Source: Tetragonia tetragonoides (Eukaryota; Streptophyta; Magnoliopsida; Caryophyllales; Aizoaceae). From it: 64,000 nt of DNA. The translations under genes were made by a program, and so were the position numbers. Location: the NCBI GenBank assembly GCA_038025085.1, contig CM076142.1:6360501-6424500 (forward strand). The letters are read 5' to 3'. The notes under the pieces are model-generated. The model made no database searches. It saw nothing but the letters and a program-made list of their open reading frames with translations, and had not been told where the DNA came from. Below, piece after piece: positions 12,839-23,887 of the stretch. Positions within the stretch are counted from its first letter, which is position 1. Each line of letters opens with the position of its first letter.

Positions 12839-13316
12839 ATACTAATGACATTTTAAAGCGGGTTGCCATAGCGCGGGGGCATCGTGATGTGGAGCATCTC
12901 TTGAGTCATCTAGGAAGACAAGGCACTGAAATATCTTCTGATGAGGCCCTTCAAATACTGGTAAAAGAGCTTGGAGTCGAAGGGGTACATGATTTTTCTA
13001 TGTCCAATCATTTCTCTTCACCAGGAAATTGTAGATACATGGTGGACAGGTACAAGAAGGTATGATACGCCTTTTTTTTGTGGGGGTGGGGGTGGGGGGG
13101 AGGATTGGGTGGTACTGGTTATACCTTATTTTGAAGAACCGGCTCCCCTCTCCTTTTTGGGTCTTCTATTTGTGGTTTCGTAGCTTGTGGCGCTATTACA
13201 ATGGTGGTGTTTTCTTATTTGCTGTAGTGCGTTAAAGAGGATGGGGCCGACAGCGATCTAGCAATTCGAAAACTTGAACTTTTGCAGGAGTACTGTGGCT
13301 ACATTGGTGTTGCAGA
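12839..13316 (+). pseudogene. Two exon-like blocks of an unrecognised protein
   Basis: Block 1 (12839-13059) follows a pyrimidine tract and CAG and ends before GTATGA. It reads TNDILKRVAIARGHRDVEHL, then LGRQGTEISSDEALQILVKE and LGVEGVHD…VDRYKK. Block 2 (13228-13316) follows GTAG, reads CVKEDGADSDLAIRKLELLQ then EYCGYIGVAE, and ends before GTAATG or at the TAA at 13318. Block 1 is clearly related to the minus-strand block at 22138-22381. Both blocks are open and have splice sites, so this could be part of a live gene. The rest is not identifiable here and an L1 remnant follows at 13.9 kb, so I favour a gene fragment. I do not know the family. Confidence 0.4.
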
Positions 13317-13904
13317 GTAATGCTCTTTTGAATGCTTAGAGTTCTTTCAAGTGTGTTTAGAAAGATGTGCGTACCGTTGCCCTACGCCCAAATTATGGTA
13401 GGATTAGGAAGGATGCAAAGTAGTATCTAGTTTGTCTCTTTGAAGAGGATGCTTGTCCTCTCCTACTGTACCTTTGATATCATTTATCTATACTTTCTTT
13501 ATACCTATAAAATTTGTCCGATGCACCCTTTCCTGGGAAGAGTGAAAGGAACATATAGATTTATCTAGTCTCTAAGCAGTTCAATTACAAGAACTAGGTT
13601 TGGTAATTATAAGGCATGCTAGCTGACTGTGGCTGTTGTACCAACTCATAGAAATGGCTAATCCACCTTGTGAATTTTGCAAGTAAGTTTTGAATTTTGT
13701 AGCAATTAGTGTTGCTTATGCAGGTTAAAAAAAAAGAAAAAGAAAAAAGAGAGGTGCTTGCAGATTTATGCCTATATATATGCAGTTGAGGCCTGAGGGT
13801 AAATCATACATCACAAGTTTGGCAAAAATAAAATCATATATCATGGGCTTGAGTTGAGACAGACATGGTTGCCTATATTATGACAAAGCAGGGGTTAAAG
13901 AGGA

Positions 13905-15510
13905 AATCTCCATTGTTGTGGAAATGTAGTGACATTAGATTGCGTGGAGGAAATTGCTCTGTCCTAAGAGCCGTGGTGGGTTAGGATTCCGGGAGACCTA
14001 ATTGTTTAACTGGGCGTTGTTGGGTAAGCAAACTTAGTGATTTATTGAAAGAACCTGGAACTCTTATAGAACATGTGTTCCGTGCCTGTTACTATCCAGA
14101 TGGGAATTTGTTAACAGCTTCTCTTGGTACTAATCCCAGCTATACTTGGCGGAGTATCTTGGAGGCCTTTGGGTGTTAAATAAAGGCTTAAAGTGGAGGA
14201 TTGGAGGTAAATATTTGGGGGACTCTTGAATGCCAGGGTTGGGCCCTCGTAAAGTTGTCTGACCACGGGGAAACTTTAGTCTGGACTGTAATGTTGCTAG
14301 TTTAATTGATACAGATAGGTACATGGAACGAAGATGTCTTGAATCAGAAGTTTTTTCCATTCGAAGTTCAGAAACTTATGTCAGTTCCTCTTTGGAGTCA
14401 TGAGAAAAATGGTATTTATGCTGTTAGGAGTGCTTGTAATGCAGTTTTCCAAGAGTTATGATTCTGAAATTGCAGGACCTTCATCTGTTGATTTGTCTAT
14501 ATGGAAAAAAGTATGGGAACTGAGGTTGATTCCGAGGGTTAAGATGTTTATTTGGTGAGCCTGCCACAACGCCATACCGACAAGTGAAGGGCTTCATAAG
14601 CGAGTTGCTGCCTTTGATCCTGATTGTGCATCTTGTGCGGGTTGTGTTGAGAGTGTTGAACATGCTATTTTTCTCTGTCCTTTTGCACAGGCTGTGTGGG
14701 AGAAGAGTGACCTGCAGGACATTATTCCAAGGTACCCAATGCTATTTATTGATTGGGTTAAAAGGTTGATTCAGCTAGATGATGGTGGCATGATAGCAAG
14801 ATGTTGTGTTATAGCTTGGGTAGTGTGGGGTGCTCGAAATAAGACTTTTTGAACCTCATTCGCCAAGTGTTGATGAAATATTGATACATGTTCATAAGTT
14901 GCTGGGTGAAATGGAACAACCTACAAAGCAGATGGGAACTGCAGGGAGGTCGAAGTCCATTGTCAGATGGTGTGCTCCTCCAACTGATGTAATAAAACTA
15001 AATGTTGATGCTGCAAAATTGGGGGATAGCGGATAGGGGAACTGGCATTGGGATTATTTGTTGTCTCAGTGATGGGTCGCCAGTTGTTGGAGCCTCAATG
15101 GAGTTTGCGGAGGATTGGACATTCCCGTAGCCGAGGCGAAAGCGGGTATGTTTGGGCTACAATTAGCAAAAATACTCATGGATTTCAAGACTTGATCGTG
15201 GAAACTGATTGCGTACAAGTTGTGAAGGCTGTTGAGTCTACAAGAGGTCTTAGTGAACTAGATTTAATTGTTGGTGATATTGTAGATTATACTTGTAATT
15301 CCAGTAGTGTTCATTGGTGTCAATGTGTCATACTTGCTTGTAGGGATGGGAACAAGGTTGCTCATGAACTTGTTCATGTGCTTTCATGGGAGTAGATTTT
15401 GGGAGACCATGTTCCCAACTCATGTGTTGGATGCTCTTGTAAAAGGTGTTTCATTGCTTAACATGAATTAGCCTCAATGCAGCCTTAATATCAAAAAAAA
15501 AAAAAAAAAA
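13905..15510 (+). mobile_element. L1-type LINE, decayed 3' portion (zf-RVT and RNase H)
   Basis: The translation, across frames and stops, follows the usual order of the 3' half of plant L1 ORF2. First comes a PKSRGGLGFRE-like stretch (about 13960), then LGTNPSYTW…LNKGLKWRIGG (14125-14220), then a zf-RVT-like 'HKRVAAFDPDCASCAGCVES' with FLCPFAQAVWEK (14595-14705). It ends with an RNase H-like part, IKLNVDAAK (14995-15020) and LSDGSPVVGASMEFAEDW (about 15065-15120). It ends in a 17-18-bp A tract (about 15493-15510), marking the 3' end. There are many stops and frameshifts, so it is inactive. The upstream part (endonuclease and most RT) is missing. Confidence 0.7.
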
Positions 15511-15537
15511 GAGAGAGAAAGAGTTGTAATTTGTAAA

Positions 15538-16509
15538 GGAGATTGCTAAACGTAAATAAAAAATTACTGAACTTAATTTTTTTTCCCTAAATTGCTCTCA
15601 GCATTACACACCTCATTTTCTCTCTCCTCTCCTTCCCTTGCTCCTCTCTGTCTCTCCCATCCTTTTCAGTCTTTCACGCACACCATCACTGTGAAGCCAA
15701 TTAAACCAACGAATATTGGTGATTCCACTTGTATATGTCCATTTCACGTATAAGAATTCTTGATATTTATGTGGATTATCTGCTAAAAATCCCATGTTTG
15801 GAGCCTTTGGGTAATGGGTATTAAATAGCCTCATGAACTCTTTTTTTCCTTTTCTAGTGGGCAAATCTCATGAACTTCAAGGATTACACATCTGCAATTT
15901 AATTAGGAAATCAACTTTTATACTTGATTTTTTTTGGTTCACGACCAAGGGTATCCACCATCGACCACAGTGACTATCCCCCGCGCTGGCTTGTAGGCAC
16001 CTCAAAGGGTGGGACAGCTGGCCAAGGAATTTAAAGCTGCTCCATGCCTAAGGCGAGATTCGAACCCTCGACCTTGGTTAAGGATGGATGAGTCCTTACC
16101 ACTCAAACACACCTCATTGGTTAACTTTTATACTTGATGTCTTGATCTAATTGACTGGTGGATGATACTTTCGTTAGTTCTTGTATATTTGGAAGATGGT
16201 TGTCATATGCAGGTGTTTGTTCATTGGATATGGCCATGGTGGTCATCCTCCTCATTCTCATCAATGGTCTTGTGATTGGACACCAGTGCTCATGGTGTCT
16301 ACTCCCTCACCCATGATTCCATTAACACTGTCCTCTACCGTGCCCACTGCCGCAAACGCAACCAAAACGCATCGCCTCCCAAAAGTGGAATTAGAGATCC
16401 AAAACCCTAAAGGGAGAGAGTTACTATCTCAATTAAAAAGGACATTTTGGGAAAAAGTGGCGTAAAAAGTTATGCGTTAAGTAATTTAAAATTTACGTTA
16501 ATCAGTTCC
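15538..16509. mobile_element. Mutator-like non-autonomous TIR element (copy III)
   Basis: Left end GGAGATTGCTAAACGTAAAT; the reverse complement of the right end is GGAACTGATTAACGTAAAT. These are the same termini as in the elements at 196 and 50249. The flanks 'atttgtaaa' and 'attttgtgaaa' suggest a decayed target duplication. A SINE (15929-16122) is inserted inside it. No transposase. Confidence 0.6.
15929..16122 (-). mobile_element. tRNA-derived SINE with 16-bp target duplication
   Basis: Perfect 16-bp direct repeats 'aacttttatacttgat' flank it at 15913-15928 and 16123-16138. On the minus strand it starts near an A-box-like 'gagtggtaaggac', has the B-box GGTTCGAATCTCG, and ends in an A tail (the T run at 15929-15934 on the plus strand). 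The exact duplication suggests a fairly recent insertion into the older Mutator-like element. Confidence 0.85.
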
Positions 16510-17419
16510 ATTTTGTGAAACATGGTGGAATTATTAGTATACACATTTACTCAAAGTAGTCTCAATGAGGTAAGGAGTTTACTAGTCCTGTCAAATGATT
16601 CTCTCAATCTACCATTAATGTATTAGCAATTGCTTGGGTTGTCCATAAAATAAATTATGGAAAGATGAATTTTGCGAAGTATTTTGGTTTGTTGCCTAAA
16701 AATACAATAGCGTTGATAGGAAATGGAAACAATAGCATTGATAGGAAATGGACTCAAGTCAAGCTCAGTGAATTATTTATACAAGAGGGCTTAACTTGGT
16801 TGGTTCTTACGGGAATTAGAGTAGATTAACGAACGGTCCATGAGAATAGTCAAGCAAAGTTTGCATATCCATAATATCTTAAAAATAAAAAATAAATGAG
16901 AAACAAAGGGATCCTTATAACTTATCTCGAATCTCATCTCCCACACTTTGGACAACCGGTACGACACCACCACCTCTCGCAGCCAACCTGCTGAGCTCGT
17001 CTTTTTGCTGAAGGAGTCAATCCATCGCATCAACCAGATCGAAGGAAATTAAATAGAGTCTCATTTTCTATAATATTTTTGTGGTTTAGTATTAATTTAG
17101 TTAGTTGTCAAATTGTGATTTTGCTATATTTATAATGTACTCCGATCAAATGTGTGAGCCCTTCAACCATCCAATTGCTCGTTTGTTTTTTATTCTCAAG
17201 AACAAGTAGAGAATCTTATTTAACTTTTTAATTAAATTATTTTTTTATTGGTTTATTTTGTTGGATTGAGTTTGGTTTGGTTGGGTTGGGTATGTTTCTT
17301 AGCCCTTCCCTTACTTATATGTGGTCAACTGGTCAAGATCCTCCAAGGAGAGTTCCCATGTCAACCTGGAGTTCACCATTGTTGTTCCATCAATGTTAAA
17401 AAGAGGAAGATCAGTTGAT
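16510..17419. other. Intergenic, nothing recognised
   Basis: AT-rich DNA. A 20-bp phrase (gttgataggaaatgga) is repeated near 16710-16750. I see no supportable gene. Confidence 0.45.
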
Positions 17420-18300
17420 TCATTCCCATTCGCCATCAGTATGAAGATGACCGACCACCTTGATGAGGCAAAAAAATAAAATACCACCCAACAAGCTTGA
17501 GAGCGTTCTGGGAGTTATTGTTTCAAGCATCGCCAGTGTCACCAACGCCAGCCGCATCACCACCATCATCATCGCCACCATATTAAACAGTTTTGGAAGG
17601 TTTGACTGTAGACGAAGGATGATTCAATCTTTGAATAGTCTTGAGGTTATGTGAAGCCAACTCATTTGAAAAATTGATGAGTTTCATAGCGGTTGCCGGA
17701 GATTTGGGCAATACCGAATCAAACAGATCAACAACCGTGACTTATACTCCTTTCCCGGAGGCCAATTTGCCGGCTACTAAACCGGTCATTGTAGAGGTCG
17801 TGAAGGCGGTGGATACGGAAGACTGAGCTAAAATAACCTCCGATACCCAGCTCAAAGCGGCATCGAGGTTATTCTGGTTGATTAGCTTCTTCACTTCTTT
17901 CAAATAAGATGGATGAGCTCGGATGGTTACTCTCTTTAACTGTCCCTTTCGTTACAAATTTCACGGTGAATTTGTCAAAATCATCTAGAAAACGGTCTCC
18001 CGCGCCTTGTGGACCCTCTTTCCGGCCACCAGGCCGGAGATGGTGACGATACTAAATGCAGCGTTGAATGCAGAACCCAATAGCGCGACCTCCGAAGCAC
18101 GCTGAAGACCCTCCCGTATCACATTACCATCAAGAAGGCTTTAACCTCCTCGTAATCACCGGGGTTGACCTCCAGATTAACTTGACTTTTTACTAGCCTA
18201 CAATACCTGCCTTCTCGAGCAGTTCGTTCTTCTTATTGGTTCGACCATCATCATCGACCAAAGTGTTTTGTGCTATTTATTCGGATTTCGGAAGAAGCAT
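17420..18300 (-). pseudogene. Broken copy 1 of an unrecognised repeat-module protein family
   Basis: On the minus strand the frames give, in order: an acidic start region (LLPKSE*IAQNTLVDDDG, about 18290) and KKNELLEKAGIVG. Next comes a first hydrophobic module (RASEVALLGSAFNAAFS then IVTISGLVAGK, about 18090-18010), then FDKFTVKFVTKGTVKES (about 17975). A second module follows (LDAALSWVSEVILAQSSVST then AFTTSTMTGLVAGKLASGKG, about 17880-17745), then VDLFDSVLPKSPATAMKLIN and an acidic DDGDDDGGDAAGVG tail. At least three frame changes and two stops break it. The two modules share the pattern AS/SEV…AF…T…GLVAGK, so the protein has an internal repeat. I recognise no family. A tandem relative is at 18600-19312. 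Confidence 0.5.
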
Positions 18301-18770
18301 TTATGTTTTTTGGATTTGGGATAAATTTTACATTTTTGATTCACATTTGTTTGAAAATACGGGACACCATTGTTTGTAACTTGTTTATTTCTTTCTGGGT
18401 TTTGGGTTTTGGAAGAGAGAGAACTAGCTAGGTTTTTTATTTTTATTTTTTATACTCCATTATAAATCCACAACACAACACAACCCAACCTCACACAATA
18501 TAACATAACCAGATTGTGTTTTTCAAAGACTTCATCGATAACATTGTACCGAGTGACACCAAGGAATGGATGAAGAAAAAGAGTTTCCATTGTTTTATTT
18601 CAATCATCTTTATCAACCACAATTACCACATTTGCTTTGACTTGACCCGTAGCAGGCAAAATGAATACCGAGAAGTGCATTCAAGGCACGGTTGATAATC
18701 TCTTTGAATCTGCATCGCCGAAATCTCCGGACGATGACTATCAAAATAAATACCGCCCAACAAGCTCGAG
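18300..18770 (+). pseudogene. Plus-strand 5' region and fragment of the same family
   Basis: This is collinear with 35460-35720 and 36425-36720. It holds a TATA-like 'ttttttatactcc', a conserved 'cacaacacaac…ataacataacc' block, then KDFIDNIVPSDTKEWMKK (about 18520-18575). At 18661 comes NTEKCIQGTVDNLFESASPK, which matches TTGKGIHGMVDDLFNSTVPK at 36.6 kb and, on the other strand, SGKGVYVTVVDLFDSVLPK at 17.7 kb. The central module is missing, so it is an internally deleted piece pointing the opposite way from its neighbours. Confidence 0.45.
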
Positions 18771-19312
18771 AGCAGTGCGGGAGTCGTTGTTTCAGCATCG
18801 CCGGTGTCACCGACGCCAGTGGCACCACCATCATCATCATCGTCACCATCATCAACAGTTTTGGAAGGATTGGCTATAGACGAAGGACGATTCAATACTT
18901 GAATAATCTTGAATGAATAGTCTTGAGAATCTGTGAAGCCAACTCATTTGAAGAATTGATGAGTTTCATAGCGGTTGCCGGAGATTTGGGTAATATCGAA
19001 TCAAACAGATCAACAACCGTGACATAAACTCCTTTCCCGGAGGCTAATTAGCCGGCTATTAAACCGGTCATAGCAAAGGTCGTGAAGGCGGTGGATACGG
19101 AATACTGAGCTAAAATAACCTCTGATGCCCATTTCAAAGCAGCATCGAGGTTTTTCTGGTTGATTAGGTAGTGCTCCACTTCCTTCTAATAAGATGGATG
19201 AGCTCGGATGATTACCCCCTTTAACTGTATCTTTCGTTACAAATTTCACGGTGAATTTGTCAAGAATATCCAGAAAATGGTGCCCCGCACCTGCTGCCTG
19301 AGATTTTCCCAT
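18600..19312 (-). pseudogene. Broken copy 2 of the unrecognised repeat-module family
   Basis: This is about 85-90% alike to 17420-17990 by eye. The minus strand starts with an open stretch (HHFLDILDKFTVKFVTKDTV at about 19265), shifts frame, then carries the module and the KSPATAMKLINSSNELA region (about 18960-19010). It ends with an acidic tail (TVDDGDDDDDGGATGVGDTG, about 18845-18790). The frameshift and an in-frame TAG-type change in the module inactivate it. Together with copy 1 it forms a direct tandem pair about 1.2 kb apart. Confidence 0.5.
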
Positions 19313-19321
19313 TTTTGAGAG

Positions 19322-19572
19322 AGGGCCTGTTCTCCTCGACTTCCCCCAGTATTCAGTAAAATTAAGTTCAGTTTAGTAAAATTAAGTTTCAGTAAAAAGA
19401 AGTTCAGTTCAGGAAATTTCAGTAGAGTTCGGTAAACCAAAGAACAAATTTACTCTTTGTAATTGTAGATTTAGTAAAAATAAGTTCAGTCCAGAAAAAT
19501 TCAGTAAATTCCAGTTTAGTTCAGTATTGTGCAGATAAGTTCAGTAAAAACAAGGTGAGGAGAACAGGCCCT
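19322..19572. mobile_element. PIF/Harbinger-like MITE (relative of 2780-3005)
   Basis: The ends AGGGCCTGTTCTCCTC and GAGGAGAACAGGCCCT are a perfect 16-bp inverted repeat. The interior repeats 'agttcagtaaaa' words, like the element at 2.8 kb in the opposite orientation. No coding capacity. Confidence 0.65.
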
Positions 19573-19693
19573 AAGAGCCGATAGGAATGAGTGTTGGTCA
19601 AAGGCAGGGGACTACTTTGTGCAAGGGTTTGTAAACATAGGAGCATTAGCACATTTGCGTAGTCTTTTTTTTTGGAAAGCCCTCTACTTACTA

Positions 19694-19947
19694 CTACCTC
19701 CGTTCCACAACAATAACAACATTTACTTTTGGTACATAGACCAAAGCACTCTCTTTTTGGTAGAAACATTCTTATTATACCCTTTGATTAATGAGGGAGG
19801 TGGGGTAGATGAAAGGAAATAAAGTCATATAAATGTGGGGTATGATAGTATTTTCCATCAAAAAAGTTTACTAAAGTAAGAAATGTTGTTTTTTCTATGA
19901 ATCATCCATTTTAGGTATATGTTGTTATTGTTGTGAAACGGAGGTAG
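19694..19947. mobile_element. Stowaway MITE
   Basis: The inverted ends CTACCTCCGTTCCACAACAA and its complement (TTGTTGTGAAACGGAGGTAG) are flanked by TA on both sides. 254 bp, non-coding. Confidence 0.85.
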
Positions 19948-19954
19948 TAGTTAT

Positions 19955-20545
19955 TTTCATTCATAGAAAAGTAATACGACATTTACATCGAAAATAACCT
20001 TAGAATATATTAAATCAATAGTAACAATAATAAATCTGTAACAAAATGATTGACTAAAATACCCGAGCGCGACTCCCAACATGCATAGTAACCATGTGCT
20101 TCCTTTTGATGCTTCATCTTTAACGGAAGTGGAGATCTTCACCGCAAGTAACGTAATTGTTTGCTCACAAAACATTGTATGATACCATCGATCTTGTGCA
20201 TTTCAGGTTCCCGAGTTCGTATTACTTGCTACTAAGTCGCACAATAGGCGAAGAGAGGATCCTATAAAAGGGAAAAATATAAAAATCTCTAATAACTCCA
20301 CAAAAGAGAGAAAAAATTTATTCCACTTAGAGCGCAAAAACTAGAAATCAAGGGTAAAAGAGGTGAAAAACATGAATCACAGGCCGGAAATGGCCTAAAC
20401 CGGCCCTTCCGGTCTGAAAATTTGTCCTAGTAAGGTTAGGGTTTGACAGAAAAAAAAAGAAGAGAGGGTTAGGGTTTAGCATCCATATAAAAAAACAAAG
20501 AAGCTTGGTACTCGTAAATCGTAATACAGTTGTTGGAGTTGGACT
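19955..20545 (-). repeat. Dispersed repeat X, copy 1 (uninterrupted)
   Basis: Collinear with 50200-50248 plus 51111-51690. Shared phrases are 'cgactcccaacatgcatag', 'ggaagtggagatcttcaccg' and 'aggccggaaatg'. On the minus strand both copies keep LLAVKISTSVKDE, so a protein may once have been encoded, possibly by a transposon, but I cannot assign it. This copy is the empty site for the Mutator-like insertion at 50.2 kb. Confidence 0.6.
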
Positions 20546-20730
20546 CACTAAAAATTACTACAATTACTAACTTTTAAATTCTTCAATATTAAAGTATAAT
20601 ATATATATTCTTAAAAAAAGAAAATAAATTAGTTAAAAATCTTACTATATTTCATTAAAAAACACCCTTACTAAATTATTTCAAGAGGGGTGCTATGTGT
20701 AACATTACTCTGAGGCTGCAATTTGCATCT
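20546..20730. other. AT-rich intergenic
   Basis: Nothing recognised. Confidence 0.5.
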
Positions 20731-20830
20731 TCAATTAAAACTGAACATATAAGCACTCGTGCTAGAAAAAAATCAGAAAATGAAAATCATTTCCTTTAAT
20801 AAGTACTTATGTGTTCAGTTTTAATTGGGC
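20731..20830. repeat. Short inverted repeat / hairpin
   Basis: 'aattaaaactgaacatataa' (from 20733) pairs with 'ttatgtgttcagttttaatt' (ending near 20826) with about two or three mismatches, around a loop of about 45 bases. It could be a tiny MITE or an expressed hairpin. No flanking duplication was fixed. Confidence 0.55.
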
Positions 20831-21205
20831 GGTGTAAAGAAATAGAAAAATAAGACATTTATATAGACAATCCCATCCTAAAATGGAAGACAAGTTGATA
20901 CACCCTACTCACAAACTGATATTTCCTCTCTATATATGGTTTAAGATATTATAAAATGGAACAGGTCTAAGACAAAAGAAGTGACTTTTTTTTTTGGTTG
21001 CAAAAAGGAGGGCATGAAGCCCTTCAAAAGAAGTGACTTAAATCATATGCAGATCCCCTGGACTGGAGTTAATGATGCAAAATGTTTTAGAAAGGGCACA
21101 ACAATTGTAAACATGTTTTAACAAACTAGTACCAGTTTGTTGCTTGTGTGACTTGATTATAGCCTATCAAGCAATAGGCCATCCCAAGTGCCACTTGTCA
21201 AAATA

Positions 21206-21460
21206 CTCCATCCGTTTCTTAAAAATGGTAACATTTACTTTTACACGGTCTCCGATGCACTACTTTGACCCTAAATATTTATGTTTATATGAATACATAT
21301 AATATAAAAAATAGATTTTTTCGAAAGTAATAATTAAACGAATCCAATGATAGTATTTTTACATTGTACATCATTATATTTTTTCCGAAATTAATGGTCA
21401 AAGTTCGTAAAGTTTGACTTTCAAAAACTAAATGTTACCATTTTTCAGAAACGGAGGTAG
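21206..21460. mobile_element. Stowaway MITE
   Basis: CTCCATCCGTTTCTTAAAAA on the left pairs with …TTTTTCAGAAACGGAGGTAG on the right; TA flanks both ends. The interior holds 'tggtcaaagttcgtaaagtttgac', as in the other MITEs of this size. 255 bp. Confidence 0.8.
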
Positions 21461-22137
21461 TAATAGCTAGAAAATCTATACCAGTTGTAATTAATTTATG
21501 CAGCAGAAATAACATGCAAAGACATATGTATTGCTTGTCAGTTGTCATAAGATTGTTAATTTGTTATACATAAACACGAAATAGCACCAGCTAGATTAAT
21601 CTGATGAGTTACAAGTCCCACACAGGAAAGGAACATTTGACCTACATACTAGAACGGACAATAGTTAGCCGGAATTTAAACACATTGTTTAGGCATAGAC
21701 TTTAAGTGATCAGGCACCAGTGCACCACACCAACATTGATAGGAAAGCATCATTACTTCTCCTTGTCGCCATGGTAGTCACAATATTTCACCAGAAATTC
21801 GTGCTTAACACGTGCAAGAGCACAATCCGCACTATCAGTAGAGTTCCTGATTTACAAGGACAGAAAAAACACACAAGGAATAGTTTAGCAAATCATCACT
21901 GCTTTTACACTATAAAGATAACAGTGTTCGTTCGAAGAGACGGTTCCCATTTATGAGAATTATTAAAGCTAATAAGATGCAACGTACTATACGCCAATTT
22001 CCATTTATGGGGTTATTGATACTAAGATGTGCATGGGGTTATTGATACCCAAAAAAAAAAAAAAAAAAAAGATACTAAGATGTGCATGCATTATATTTCA
22101 TCCACACCAAATTGCATCCAAGGAGCCAGATAACTGA
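21461..22137. other. Intergenic, nothing recognised
   Basis: A run of A (about 22051-22070) interrupts a short duplication of 'ggggttattgatac'. No gene is supported. Confidence 0.45.
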
Positions 22138-22381
22138 TGAGGTAAACTAACCTCCAAGTAGCCCTTCAAGAGCCCTTGACGTTTGCTTTTAGATGAATAA
22201 TAATCGGCTAAGACATGATCAATAACCGCATCTAACCCAACCTATTTCTTCATTAAATCCAAGGCCTCCTGAGATGAAATTCCTGTTTGCGATTTTCCTA
22301 GACTAGCCAAGATCAGCTCATCCACTCTACTAATTAAGCCCACGTGCAGAGGCAACCTTCCTCAGAGCTTCATCGGTACCT
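22138..22381 (-). pseudogene. Degenerate exon related to 12839-13059
   Basis: The minus strand reads TDEALRKVASARGL, a +1 shift, then ISRVDELILASLGKSQ, TGISSQEALDLMKK, an in-frame TAG, then VGLDAVIDHVLADYYSSKSK and RQGLLKGYLEV. It aligns with the 12.8-kb block (TNDILKRVAIARG…GTEISSDEALQILVKELGVEGVHD). The frameshift and stop show decay. The family is unknown. A possible further exon of the same gene lies at 27117-27190. Confidence 0.5.
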
Positions 22382-23339
22382 GAAAAAATTGTAATTAAGT
22401 AGCTCAAACACATATCCTGCATACACATTCTGACACAAAAACATAGAGAAAGGTAATTTGTAACGCAACTTTCAGAAAGACAAGCACGACTGCAGCAAGA
22501 AAGACATGAAAATCAATTACAAAAGCAAATTTACATGTCAAAGATGGAAATACAATGCAAAAAGTTAGGTTTGAACCTGTTGGGGTAAGGCGAAAAAGAA
22601 AACATTTTCATCTACTAGGTGGGAATCAGGATGGTGTGCACAAACAATGTGCTGATGAGCCTTGGGGCAAACATATGTCGTCACAGTCCGTTGAAAGGCA
22701 TCATTTACCATATACCTTTTACTATCTGCACTTATGCATATAGTGCTTTGCAAATGACAACAAGGAATATAGGGCATGCAGTGTACAATAAAGTAATGCC
22801 TGCAAAAGAAAGTTCAGAAAGCAGCGCAAGTATAGCACTTACACTTATCAACTGGTGGTCTGAATTTCAACCTTCCTGCAAATAATAGAGCCAATTGGGC
22901 AACAACAGATTAGGAAGATAAGATATGTGAAGGTCTTCAAGTTCCACAGGTGCAAATCATGCCAGAAGATAACAGTTGGGGAGCCATTGATATGATCCAG
23001 CAGTAAAAGTTAGAAAGCCCCATCTTCTTCTTAAGTCCAATATAGCCAAGAAAGTTTAAGTGTACAACAAGAAAAGGATAATTACTACTATAAAGAAATA
23101 GTACTGGTTAAAATAAAAATAAAGAAATACCATAAACAATAAGAATGCTAGGATAAGATAGAAAAGGCAACTACTAAGTGAATACTCCCCTAATAATCTA
23201 ATCTATAAGCAAAAGCAAGCAGCCCAGGATAAAAAGAGAGTAGCAGGAAGAGAGAAAAACCACAGTTATGGCATCTACATTCCATTTAAGAGCTCCCTAT
23301 GTAGTTTCTCCCACCTTAACATCTTACTCGCTTCTTTCT
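22382..23339. other. Intergenic or intronic, nothing recognised
   Basis: It could be intron of the decayed gene at 22.1 kb. Open frames are short, and I see no splice-bounded coding block that I can defend. Confidence 0.4.
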
Positions 23340-23600
23340 TCTTCTCAAACAGCTGGAAACATATTGGATTTCTGACCACTTAGCTTCCTGAGGTGAGTAC
23401 GGGAACGACTCACCCCACACATCTTCACCCACCACGCCATTTTCAATAGAATAAACTCAAATGTTTCGTCAACACCACACCTTTTGTTTTCGAATATCCG
23501 AGAATTTCTCTCCTTGCAGATTGACCAAATGAGCACGAACACAAATGTTATCCATATCTTGCGAAATTGATTACCCTGGACCATGTCACACCACTGATTG
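23340..23600 (-). mobile_element. LINE fragment (C-terminal end of ORF2)
   Basis: The minus strand reads FRKIWITFVFVLIWSICKER then NSRIFENKRCG. This is the 'IWSIWKERNSRIFENK' block that closes the zf-RVT region of plant LINE ORF2. It is only a scrap, and no 5' part is seen next to it. Confidence 0.6.
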
Positions 23601-23887
23601 AAGAAGACGATAACGAGTGAGGGAGCACACTAATTATAACCCTACATTTCCATCGATCTGTTCCATAGACAATGTAAGAAGCTATAACAGATATGCTCTC
23701 TATATGGTCGTCACACGGTATGCTAGCAATGTCGTCAACACACTGGTATCCATATTTCAGCAATCTGTCTTTGGTTTTTAATCTCGCCAAGTCCCCAAAC
23801 ATGCCAACCACATAAAAACTTGTACTTTTGGTTGAGCCAGTCCCCGCCAATCGCCTCTCACATCCGAACTTTCTAGTTGTTGCCTCC

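Noticed and set aside
18772..18880. His-rich and Met-rich stretches on the two strands
   Set aside because: Produced by a 'catcatcatcat' trinucleotide run in the acidic-tail region of the broken gene; not a metal-binding protein.
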